Shown: one piece after another, positions 6,690-13,958 of the stretch | How positions within the stretch are numbered: the first letter of the stretch is position 1 | Layout: every line of letters starts with the position of its first letter | DNA from: Verrucomicrobia bacterium UBA6015 | GTDB lineage: Bacteria; Verrucomicrobiota; Kiritimatiellia; UBA8416 | Direction: 5' to 3' | NCBI GenBank assembly: GCA_002428045.1 | Contig: DIZZ01000214.1 | Span: forward strand, 1-21,260 | DNA: 21,260 nt | The notes under the pieces: model-generated | The model's input: the letters and a program-made list of their open reading frames with translations, nothing else | Told to the model about the DNA's origin: nothing | Databases searched by the model: none | Position numbers and translations under genes: made by a program

Positions 6690-9350
6690 TTAGTTCTGCG
6701 TTGTCTTCATGGCGCTGAAAAGCTGCGCGAATGCCGCCTCAAGGTCCGGTAGTCGTTTTTGCATGGTTGCCAGATCGCCTGCCTTGCCCGCCTCTTCAAT
6801 CGCAAACGCCGCATTGCGCATGATTTCTCCCCCGATATTCGAGGATGCCCCCTTAATGGTATGTGCCTGGCGCGCTGCGTCGTCGATGCATCCATCCTGT
6901 AAAAATGAGCGGAGCGTGTCCATCTGCCTGGGCATTTCGCCCAGGAAACTTAGTTCGATCTTGCGGGCCAGAACTTCCGATCCCCTAAGTCGGGTCAGTA
7001 GACCGCTACGATTCCAAACCTCCAGTGGGTTGGCAGATGTCGCTTTCGGAATGGGTAGGTCGGGGCTGATGTGGCATGCGGCGGTCGGCTGATGGACCCA
7101 CTTTTGAATCATCGCGGCGACCCCCTCGGAGGAGATCGGCTTGGTCATGTAATCATTCATGCCTGCGTGGAGGCAGGTTTCCCGGTCCCCCTGCATGGCA
7201 TAGGCCGTCATTGCGACGATGGGCGTCTTGCGCGATGTCGATGGCCCTTCTCGAATGGTGCGTGTGGCCTCGATTCCGTTCATTATTGGCATCTGAATAT
7301 CCATTAGTATCAGGTCGTAGGATCGTGCGTTGACCGCATCAATCGCTTCCATTCCGTTCTCAGCAATGTCGGACGCAATCCCCAGTTGTTCAAGAATGCC
7401 GTGGGCTACCACCTGGTTTGTCTGGTTATCCTCAACCACCAGGACTCGTATTTCGTTATTTTTATGAGGCGTCGATTCGATCGGCAGCAGTGTGGTTGGA
7501 GGTACAATCGCTTGGCGTGCGGCGTCCATCTCGATAGTGAACCAGAACACCGCCCCGTTGGTGTCCGAGTTCTCGCTACCCATCTGGCCGTTCATCATCG
7601 CGACCAGTTGTTTTGAAAGCGCCAGTCCCAATCCGCTACCGCTGTTTATGCGCGTATAGGATCCATCCATCCGGGTATAACGCTGGAATATCTGGTCATG
7701 CTTGCTGGCGGTGATCCCGATGCCAGTATCCTTGACCGTAAAACGCAGGGTGACCTTTCCTTCGGAGGGCTGCTTTGCTGGTTCATGCGTTGCGTTGTCG
7801 GTGTCAGCAGAGACATTGTCCGTCCGAACCGTCAGGTCGACGGTTATCTCAATGTTGCCCTTTTCCGTGTATCTGATGGCATTCTCGACGAGGTTATGCA
7901 GAACTTGCTGTAGGCGAGCCGGATCCCCATGCAAGGCAGTGGGGGTGCCAAGGGCGATCACCGTGGCCAGTTCTAGCCCCTTTGCCTTGGTCTTGCGTTG
8001 CATCGTTATCGCCAGCTCAGTCATAAGGTGGCGGAGGTCGAAGTCAATCGCGTCAAACTGGAATTTGCGTGCTTCGATACTGGCGAAATCCAGGATGTCA
8101 TTGATCAGCGTCCGCAATGTGGAGCCGCTGCTGTGGATTAGTTCGATGTAGTGGCGCTGGTTCTCCGAAAGCGGTGTATTAAGCAGCAGTTCGGTGATGC
8201 CGACAACGCCATTGAGAGGGGTGCGAATTTCATGGCTCATACTCGCCATGAATTCACTCTTGGCCATATTGGCAGAACGTGCTTCCGCCGCCATGGTGTT
8301 GGCGCGTACCGTGGTCGCTTTGAGCCGCTCGTTCATCGCCAGCAGTTTTTCCTCGCTGCGCTTGCGCTCTGTGATGTCGGTAGAGATATTCCCCGTGCCG
8401 ATTAATTCGTCCTGATGATTGAAGATCGGATATTTCTTGGTCAGCACATAACGCACCGATCCATCCACAGCTGGTACTGCCTCTTCCCGCAGGATGAATT
8501 CCCCCCGCTTAAGCGTCTGAGCGCGGCGCTCATCGTCCATGTAGGTTTGGATCGGCTCGGTATCGGGCGATACCCCGAAGATCTCCGCGTCGGTCTTCCC
8601 AATCATCGCTTCGGGGGCCTGGTGTCCGGTGATTCTTGCAAATGCCGCGTTCGTGGCTTTGACCTTCAGGTCCAAGTCCTTGACGACGATGATATCATTA
8701 CTATTCTCGGCGGCCGATTGGATCTCCGAGAGACGGGCAAACAGCCTGTCCTTTTCCTGAACCTCCTTGCGGATCACGGCTTCAGCACGTAGTCGGCTAC
8801 GCTCATAGACAAATGCAATGGCCCCGCTCATGATATAGGCCCCGACAAAACGTCCGAATAACGCCACAGGTATTTGTGCCGATGAAGGGTAGTAGGCAGG
8901 CCACGCGTAGGCGCCGAGGAGCAGGGCCAGATAGGTGACGGAGGTGATGGCGCCAACTTTTGCGCCAAGGTAAAGCATCGAGGCCGTAGGAATCAGGATG
9001 CTCCAGATGTAGCCGCTGGTCCTGGATGCTTCGCTAAGGAACAGGAAGTAGAAGAAGGCCATGGCGGTGAATATCAGGCCGTAGCGCTGCAACGGCATGC
9101 CAGGTCTTTTCAAGATCCATAACGCGAATCCGGCAAAAATGAAGCCGGTTGCAAAATCTGCTGTCGCCAGTGTGGCCTGTGCATTCCTGAGCGCAAGCAT
9201 GCCGTAGGTCATACCGTAGAAAAAAGCCAGCAAGCAGATCACAAGCGAGAGGTGATCCCGTAGGCTGCGTGCCGATGCGTTCATGATGCGGGCTTCGCTG
9301 TTTGTCTCGTTTTGGCGCTGCACGGCGGTTCCCTTTTTGTCCCAGTTCAT
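6690..9350 (-). CDS. Hybrid sensor histidine kinase with PAS, receiver and HPt domains
   Basis: 886 residues. About six membrane segments lie between residues 33 and 182 with no large periplasmic loop, followed by a short coiled coil and a PAS domain (about 210-330). Next come the dimerisation domain with H373 in SHEIRTPLNG, the ATPase domain with N490, DTGIG (541-545) and GSGLGLAL (571-578), and a receiver with phospho-acceptor D684 (LMDIQMPIMNG) and K737. A C-terminal HPt domain carries H830 in AHTIKGASSNIG. This is a complete His-Asp-His relay inside one protein, like BarA, lacking only the final response regulator, which is not in the window. The signal is probably sensed in the membrane or by the PAS domain. 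The ATG lies 8 bp after the stop of the upstream exported-protein gene; AAGG directly abuts it, so translation is probably coupled. Confidence 0.93.
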   Translation of the reverse strand: MNWDKKGTAVQRQNETNSEARIMNASARSLRDHLSLVICLLAFFYGMTYGMLALRNAQATLATADFATGFIFAGFALWILKRPGMPLQRYGLIFTAMAFFYFLFLSEASRTSGYIWSILIPTASMLYLGAKVGAITSVTYLALLLGAYAWPAYYPSSAQIPVALFGRFVGAYIMSGAIAFVYERSRLRAEAVIRKEVQEKDRLFARLSEIQSAAENSNDIIVVKDLDLKVKATNAAFARITGHQAPEAMIGKTDAEIFGVSPDTEPIQTYMDDERRAQTLKRGEFILREEAVPAVDGSVRYVLTKKYPIFNHQDELIGTGNISTDITERKRSEEKLLAMNERLKATTVRANTMAAEARSANMAKSEFMASMSHEIRTPLNGVVGITELLLNTPLSENQRHYIELIHSSGSTLRTLINDILDFASIEARKFQFDAIDFDLRHLMTELAITMQRKTKAKGLELATVIALGTPTALHGDPARLQQVLHNLVENAIRYTEKGNIEITVDLTVRTDNVSADTDNATHEPAKQPSEGKVTLRFTVKDTGIGITASKHDQIFQRYTRMDGSYTRINSGSGLGLALSKQLVAMMNGQMGSENSDTNGAVFWFTIEMDAARQAIVPPTTLLPIESTPHKNNEIRVLVVEDNQTNQVVAHGILEQLGIASDIAENGMEAIDAVNARSYDLILMDIQMPIMNGIEATRTIREGPSTSRKTPIVAMTAYAMQGDRETCLHAGMNDYMTKPISSEGVAAMIQKWVHQPTAACHISPDLPIPKATSANPLEVWNRSGLLTRLRGSEVLARKIELSFLGEMPRQMDTLRSFLQDGCIDDAARQAHTIKGASSNIGGEIMRNAAFAIEEAGKAGDLATMQKRLPDLEAAFAQLFSAMKTTQN

Positions 9351-9358
9351 CCTTCGTG

Positions 9359-10720
9359 CTAGAATTGATACGCATCAGGGGGTGTTGGAAGGGCGTATTG
9401 CGGCGGTCGTCCCGCCTGTGCGTCGGCATACCCTTGTCGTACGAGCGCCATGAGTTCGGGGTGGACGTAGGCGGCGGCAATGACATCAAGATTGCTGTTT
9501 CCTGGACTTGTGGCTGACTCCATCTGTGCCGTCTGGTAGCCGTGCCAATAGGCGACGGCACGGGCGGCATCATTGATCTGCGGTTTGGGCGTCAAGGCCT
9601 CGATCACCTGCTTGATCCGTTCGGCATCGCCGCTGATCAGGGCATCGCGTAGTCCATCCCAAGCTAGGGGCTCGTTCGCCCTGAGGGCTTTGTGGCGCTC
9701 TTCAGCGGTCATTGCATCCCACGCTTTGCCGGTCGTCATTGGCGTGGGGGGCGGCAGGTTGGCGATGGCGATGTTGGTTGCCCCGTCCGTGACATTCGAG
9801 CAGGCCACGATTGACGTTACCAGGGCTTGCCCGTTGGTGTCGGTGCCGAATACATCGCGGCAGAAACCGGACCACGCCTCGGGCCGGTTCTCCATCAATG
9901 CCCGCCGCCGTTCCTCTGGTGTCATCTGATCCCACGGCTTGACGAAGCCGATGTTCTCTGTTTGAATCTCCTCATCAATCTCAGGCGTTTCGGGGGCAGG
10001 AACTGCGGGTGGGGGTGGGGCGTCATGGATGACCTGCTCGGTCTCCGAGGATGTCGATGACGACGGCGTTGCTGTCGCGGGCGGGATATTCGTAGGCCAT
10101 ACGCTGTTAATCTCGAAGGTTACATAATCCACAAGATTGGATCGGATGGGAGAGGGGAATACGCTATGGTCTTCCTTGTCCAGATAGACGTACCAGATCG
10201 TGCGTCCGTAGCCATCGTTCAAATCGCGTCCGATCCGCGCGGCAAACCCCTCGTCACGCCAGGCCGCTTCCAGTTTCTGTAGCTCTTCCCGGATGGGGAC
10301 CGCACGGGCCTCGAGATCCTGCAGCAGCGGCCAATCGATCTTCCATTCCTGATCCCCCCATAAGACCGAGTCTGCCCAAGGCCTGTTGGTCCGGAAAAGC
10401 TTGGCTCGTAATACGGCAATCTTCGCGTTGAGCCCTTTTTCAGGATCGGGATTCTCGAGCCTATCCCGTCGCATACGGTATTTGTTGTAGATCTCCTCTG
10501 CCCTCAACCGTTCCGGGGAGATGCTGCGCATGGGGGGGGGATTCCTGCCGGTCTTCCTGTCTTCAGTTGATGTCCCGGTGCGGAAACGTTCAAATGCCTC
10601 ACGGTCGCGTTTCTGGAATTCGCTGAAAGCGGTTACGGAGTCGTTCGAACTGGCGGCTAGCTCCGCGATTGTTGCCACTAGGGTAGCCACGGTGATAACC
10701 ATTGATGCAACGCTGCGCAT
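9359..10720 (-). CDS. Exported protein with two internal repeats, unknown function
   Basis: I place the start at the ATG at 10720 rather than 10747: AGAAGGAG sits 6 nt upstream and the protein then begins with a signal-like MRSVASMVITVATLVATIAE. This gives 453 residues. A charged, probably helical region (about 35-165) is followed by a compact segment ending in a VDYVTFEINSVWP strand, then a Pro/Ser/Thr/Glu linker. Two copies of a roughly 30-residue repeat then follow: KPWDQMTPEERRRALMEN with PEAWSGFCRDVFG, and KAWDAMTAEERHKALRAN with PLAWDGLRDALISG. A short C-terminal domain is rich in Tyr (AYWHGYQTAQ, VRQGYADAQAG). No known domain recognised. It is first in an operon with the sensor kinase and radical SAM genes, so it could be a periplasmic partner of the kinase. 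A run of nine G at 10532-10540 (nine C in the mRNA) encodes Pro-Pro-Pro. Confidence 0.75.
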   Translation of the reverse strand: MRSVASMVITVATLVATIAELAASSNDSVTAFSEFQKRDREAFERFRTGTSTEDRKTGRNPPPMRSISPERLRAEEIYNKYRMRRDRLENPDPEKGLNAKIAVLRAKLFRTNRPWADSVLWGDQEWKIDWPLLQDLEARAVPIREELQKLEAAWRDEGFAARIGRDLNDGYGRTIWYVYLDKEDHSVFPSPIRSNLVDYVTFEINSVWPTNIPPATATPSSSTSSETEQVIHDAPPPPAVPAPETPEIDEEIQTENIGFVKPWDQMTPEERRRALMENRPEAWSGFCRDVFGTDTNGQALVTSIVACSNVTDGATNIAIANLPPPTPMTTGKAWDAMTAEERHKALRANEPLAWDGLRDALISGDAERIKQVIEALTPKPQINDAARAVAYWHGYQTAQMESATSPGNSNLDVIAAAYVHPELMALVRQGYADAQAGRPPQYALPTPPDAYQF

Positions 10721-10759
10721 GGAAGGCTCCTTCTCTTTGCTCGTCATTTAATTTTTAAC

Positions 10760-10787
10760 ATTTTACCACCCTGAGTCAGTTTATCAA
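10760..10787 (-). promoter_or_regulatory. Promoter of the three-gene leftward operon
   Basis: On the minus strand: -35 TTGATA, 16-nt spacer, -10 TAAAAT, about 40 nt before the ATG at 10720. A near-consensus sigma70-type promoter, and the only good one seen upstream of the three genes. Confidence 0.65.
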
Positions 10788-10844
10788 ATATATTCAACGG
10801 ATTTTGATTGATGTTTTGTGTCTAAACCCGAGAATCTGAAGGTT

Positions 10845-11330
10845 ATGAGTTGGTGTGTTCTATATGTTAGGTCGTGTTGCGAGAAAAAAGTGGCGCAAGT
10901 CTGCCGGACGCACGGGGTGGCGCATTATCTGCCCCTGCGTCAGGAGACGAAAATTTACCAGCGGCGCAAGGTGACGGTTCAGCTCCCGTTGTTCAAGGGG
11001 TATGTCTTTGTTGATGATGATCCAGAGCAGCGGATTCACCTTCATCGGACAAATCAGATTATCCGCTGGATGCAGCCAGAGAATGAATCCGTGTTACGCG
11101 ACCAGCTCGAGCAGATACGGTTGGCTCTGTTGGCTGATCCCCGGCTGGAGGGACCGGTTGCCTTTCGTCCGGGACGGCGTGTACGGATCAAGGGCGGCGT
11201 ATTCATGGGTATCGAGGGTGTGTTGGGATTGCGCAAGGGTAAGTCGAAGGTCCGCCTGAATGTGGAGATGATCGCGCAATCGGTCGCGCTGGATGTAGAT
11301 GCCGATCTCATCGAGTTTATCGACGACTGA
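10845..11330 (+). CDS. NusG-family transcription antitermination protein (RfaH/UpxY/LoaP-like paralogue)
   Basis: 161 residues from the ATG at 10845; a GTG nine codons earlier (10818) is possible, but neither start has a well-spaced ribosome site. The N-terminal NGN domain opens MSWCVLYVRSCCEKKVAQVC and includes LPLRQETKIY and LPLFKGYVFV, the usual NGN hallmarks. A KOW domain follows (RPGRRVRIKGGVFMGIEGVL). NusG binds the RNA-polymerase clamp; specialised paralogues act on particular operons to suppress pausing and termination. The gene is not beside secE or ribosomal genes and its sequence is divergent, so it is a paralogue and not the housekeeping nusG. It diverges from the sensor kinase operon and precedes a gene for a charged exported protein. 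Its target operon is unknown. Confidence 0.85.
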   Translation: MSWCVLYVRSCCEKKVAQVCRTHGVAHYLPLRQETKIYQRRKVTVQLPLFKGYVFVDDDPEQRIHLHRTNQIIRWMQPENESVLRDQLEQIRLALLADPRLEGPVAFRPGRRVRIKGGVFMGIEGVLGLRKGKSKVRLNVEMIAQSVALDVDADLIEFIDD

Positions 11331-11446
11331 TTTTTTTGTGGCGTTACAATAATCGGATCATGCTTACGTTCTATGGGTAACGACGCTGCACAGGGGGTGT
11401 GGCGATAAGGTGCGGATGACGGTAATCCTAACGTATGGAGGTTGTG

Positions 11447-12142
11447 ATGAAGGCAGGATTGAGAATCGGTGGAACGGGGGTATTGGCAATCGGGTTATTG
11501 GCGGGGCATGCGATGGTGTCGTTTGCCGAGGGGCAGGAAGAAGGCAAGGCGGAGCGCAAGCAGCAGCGCGCAGAGGCATGCGATAAGGTCGACAAGGATG
11601 GCAAACGGGGCAAAGAAGGCTGTTCCGCCGAGCGCGAGCAGGAAAGAGAGCAGATGAAGCAGCGCATGGAGAAGCACCAGCAGGCACGTCGCCAGGCGAT
11701 GGAGACCATGGCGAAAGAGGAGGATCCATATAGGGCGCTGGCAATATGGCGTGATTATGAGGTTGCCCAGCATGGCGAACGGGCGGCGATGCATGAAGCG
11801 ATGGTTGAGAAGCGGTTGAGCGAAGCAGGAGAGCGCTTTGAGAAGAACAATGTGCCGGTTGAAAAACGTGAGGAAATTCTAAAGAATATGATTGCCGGGA
11901 TGGAGAAACGCAAGGCGATGGGAGAGGCGCATTACACGGAGATGCTGGCCAAGCTTGATGCGCTGGCTGCCAAGGAGGGGCTGACGAAGGAGGATGTCCG
12001 CGAGGCGGTGAAAGAGAGGCGTAAGGATCGGCCCGGCATGCGTGGCGGTGAGGAAGGTAAGCAGAAGAAGCATCACCGCAAAGGGTGTGAGGAAGGGGAA
12101 GAGGCCCCACAGAATCCTGAAAAGCCCGCACCTGATGCATAA
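11447..12142 (+). CDS. Exported, highly charged coiled-coil protein
   Basis: 231 residues from the ATG at 11447, with GGAGG 5 nt upstream; an ATG four codons earlier overlaps that site and is less likely. The signal peptide spans about residues 1-29 (LAIGLLAGHAMVSFAEG). The mature protein is dominated by Lys, Glu, Arg, Gln and Ala and is probably a long helix, with two Cys near its start (ACDKVDKDGKRGKEGC) and one near the end (RKGCEE). The overall style resembles CpxP/Spy-like periplasmic helical proteins, but the LTxxQ motif is not evident, so I do not assign it. It is followed by a strong terminator, so its transcript is defined on the 3' side. Confidence 0.72.
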   Translation: MKAGLRIGGTGVLAIGLLAGHAMVSFAEGQEEGKAERKQQRAEACDKVDKDGKRGKEGCSAEREQEREQMKQRMEKHQQARRQAMETMAKEEDPYRALAIWRDYEVAQHGERAAMHEAMVEKRLSEAGERFEKNNVPVEKREEILKNMIAGMEKRKAMGEAHYTEMLAKLDALAAKEGLTKEDVREAVKERRKDRPGMRGGEEGKQKKHHRKGCEEGEEAPQNPEKPAPDA

Positions 12143-12168
12143 TCGGTATGGCGTTTAGGTGGAAGTAG

Positions 12169-12201
12169 CACGCGGACGGGAACCCGTCCGCGTGTTTTTT
12201 T
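12169..12201 (+). terminator. Strong Rho-independent terminator
   Basis: CACGCGGACGG and its exact complement CCGTCCGCGTG form an 11-bp perfect stem around a GAAC loop, followed by seven T. It ends transcription of the charged exported protein gene and separates it from the phosphopantetheinyl transferase gene. Confidence 0.95.
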
Positions 12202-12219
12202 ATTCAATCTGGATTTATT

Positions 12220-12248
12220 TTGATCTTCAGGTCGGATCCATCTACAAT
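12220..12248 (+). promoter_or_regulatory. Promoter of the phosphopantetheinyl transferase gene
   Basis: TTGATC at 12220-12225, 17-nt spacer, TACAAT at 12243-12248. Transcription would start around 12255, right at the ATG at 12257, so the mRNA may be leaderless. Confidence 0.55.
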
Positions 12249-12256
12249 CCGCATCC

Positions 12257-12952
12257 ATGCAAAAACAAGTTATCAATCCGATGCGCGTGCAGGATATTAT
12301 AGAGTTTCCCGCTGAGCATGGGCTTTTACTCTCGGGGGGCATCGACGATTTGCAGGCGCCGCTACCCCCCGGCGAGGCGCTCAGTGTCGCCCATGCCGTG
12401 GCCAAGCGTCAACGTGAGTTCTGTGCTGGGCGTACGCTGGCGCGTGAGGCGTTGCGGCGTCTTGGGGTGGCAGGCGATGTGGTCCTGCCTGCGGCGGCGG
12501 GGGGGGGGCGCATGCCCGTCTGGCCGGAGGGGTTTGTCGGATCCATCACCCACACGGACGCCCATTGTGCCTGTGCCATGGCACGGTCACCCGAGGTTAG
12601 GTCGGTCGGGATCGATATGGAACGGTGCGGACGAGTCCGTCAGAGTCTATGGTCGCAAGTCTTTACGGAATCGGAAGTTGCGATGCTATCGCATGCTGAT
12701 TCGTCGTGCCAGGATAGGCTTGCTACGGTCATGTTCTGCGCCAAGGAAGCCTTCTACAAGGTGCAGTATCCGTTGACCGGGGCTTGGCTGGGGTTTCACG
12801 ATGTGGTCGTTACCCCCGATCCCGATGGATCCTTCCGGTTGGAGGTGATATCAGACGAAACCCCTGCAGCGCGGATCGTTCCCGTGCTTGACGGCGTCTG
12901 CCATTTGCCTTATGAGGGTACGGTACTTTGCGAATGCTGGGTCTTTAAATAA
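12257..12952 (+). CDS. 4'-phosphopantetheinyl transferase (Sfp/EntD type)
   Basis: 231 residues. Transfers the phosphopantetheine arm of CoA to a serine of acyl or peptidyl carrier proteins. The family signatures are present: GSITHTD (95-101), the magnesium-binding GIDME with D120 and E122, and FCAKEAFYK with K163, E164 and K168. The YPLTGAWLGFHDV segment after it is typical of the EntD branch, so it more likely serves fatty-acid, polyketide or siderophore-type carriers than being the small AcpS. No carrier-protein genes are nearby. No ribosome site precedes the ATG at 12257; a second ATG at 12281 also lacks one. A run of ten G at 12499-12508 encodes part of AAAGGGR and is a possible slippage site. 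Confidence 0.88.
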   Translation: MQKQVINPMRVQDIIEFPAEHGLLLSGGIDDLQAPLPPGEALSVAHAVAKRQREFCAGRTLAREALRRLGVAGDVVLPAAAGGGRMPVWPEGFVGSITHTDAHCACAMARSPEVRSVGIDMERCGRVRQSLWSQVFTESEVAMLSHADSSCQDRLATVMFCAKEAFYKVQYPLTGAWLGFHDVVVTPDPDGSFRLEVISDETPAARIVPVLDGVCHLPYEGTVLCECWVFK

Positions 12953-12977
12953 GAAAAGACTAGCTATGTGTGAACCG

Positions 12978-13006
12978 TTCAGTTATAGATACGAATCGAA
13001 TATATA
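12978..13006 (+). promoter_or_regulatory. Candidate promoter of the cysD operon
   Basis: TTCAGT at 12978-12983, 17-nt spacer, TATATA at 13001-13006. Leaves a leader of about 40 nt before ATG 13052. The -35 is imperfect. Confidence 0.45.
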
Positions 13007-13051
13007 TGAGTAAGTTGACCGATTTTGTTATGTATACGGAGGTCGGAGTAA

Positions 13052-13957
13052 ATGAGCGATACTAAGCGCAATACGTTGGACATATTGGAAGCCGAGGCAA
13101 TCTACGTTATCCGGGAGGTGGCGGCGCAATTCGAGCGGCCGGTCATGCTGTTTTCCGGGGGCAAGGATTCGATTGTCATGAGCTATCTGGCAGTGAAAGC
13201 CTTTTATCCGGGCAAGATCCCGTTCCCGATGATGCATATCGACACAGGGCATAATTTCGCGGAGACGCTGACTTATCGTGATGCATGGATGAAGCAGGTC
13301 GATGCACGGTTGATTGTACGTTACGTCGCCGAATCCATTCGGCAGGGGCGGGTGGCAGAAGAAGTGGGCATCAACCCGAGCAGGAACGGGGCACAGACGG
13401 TCACGTTACTGGATGCGCTGACCGAGTTCAAGTTCGACTGCGCCTTGGGCGGTGCCCGTCGTGATGAAGAGAAGGCACGGGCCAAGGAACGCTTTTTCAG
13501 TTTTCGTGATCGGTTTGGGCAGTGGGATCCAAAGAATCAGCGACCGGAGCTCTGGAATCTATACAACGGCCTGAAACGACCGGGTGAACACATGCGTGTC
13601 TTCCCGATCAGCAATTGGACGGAGCTGGATGTCTGGCAATATATTCAGCGTGAGCAGATCGCCCTTCCCAGTCTTTATTTCACGCATCAGCGCGACATCG
13701 TTCGGCGGGACGGCTCGATTCTTGCGCTAGGTGAGCATAACCGGTTGCTGGCCGGAGAAACGGCTGAACGGGCGCAGGTGCGGTTCCGCACCATCGGTGA
13801 TATGACCTGTACCGGTGCTACGGAGAGCCGGGCCGAGACGTTGGATGATATTGTCAATGAGATTGCCGCCACCCGCGTGACCGAACGTGGCGGGCGGACG
13901 GATGATCGGCGCAGTGAAGCGGCGATGGAAGACCGCAAGAAAAGAGGATATTTCTAA
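13052..13957 (+). CDS. cysD: Sulfate adenylyltransferase subunit 2
   Basis: 301 residues, the usual CysD length. With CysN it makes adenosine 5'-phosphosulfate from ATP and sulfate. The PP-loop SGGKDS (35-40) of the N-type ATP pyrophosphatase family is intact, and the segments MMHIDTGHNFAET, CALGGARRDEEKARAKERFFS and PISNWTELDVWQYI match CysD closely. It ends with the conserved basic DRKKRGYF. GGAGGTCGGAG precedes the ATG at 13052. The stop is 1 bp before the cysN ATG, so the two subunits are co-translated. Confidence 0.97.
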   Translation: MSDTKRNTLDILEAEAIYVIREVAAQFERPVMLFSGGKDSIVMSYLAVKAFYPGKIPFPMMHIDTGHNFAETLTYRDAWMKQVDARLIVRYVAESIRQGRVAEEVGINPSRNGAQTVTLLDALTEFKFDCALGGARRDEEKARAKERFFSFRDRFGQWDPKNQRPELWNLYNGLKRPGEHMRVFPISNWTELDVWQYIQREQIALPSLYFTHQRDIVRRDGSILALGEHNRLLAGETAERAQVRFRTIGDMTCTGATESRAETLDDIVNEIAATRVTERGGRTDDRRSEAAMEDRKKRGYF

Positions 13958-13958
13958 A

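Noticed and set aside
11364..12140. 258-codon minus-strand frame opposite the charged exported protein
   Set aside because: Composition of Pro, Ser, His and Cys is what the complement of Glu/Lys/Arg/Gln codons gives; the plus frame has ribosome site, signal peptide and terminator.
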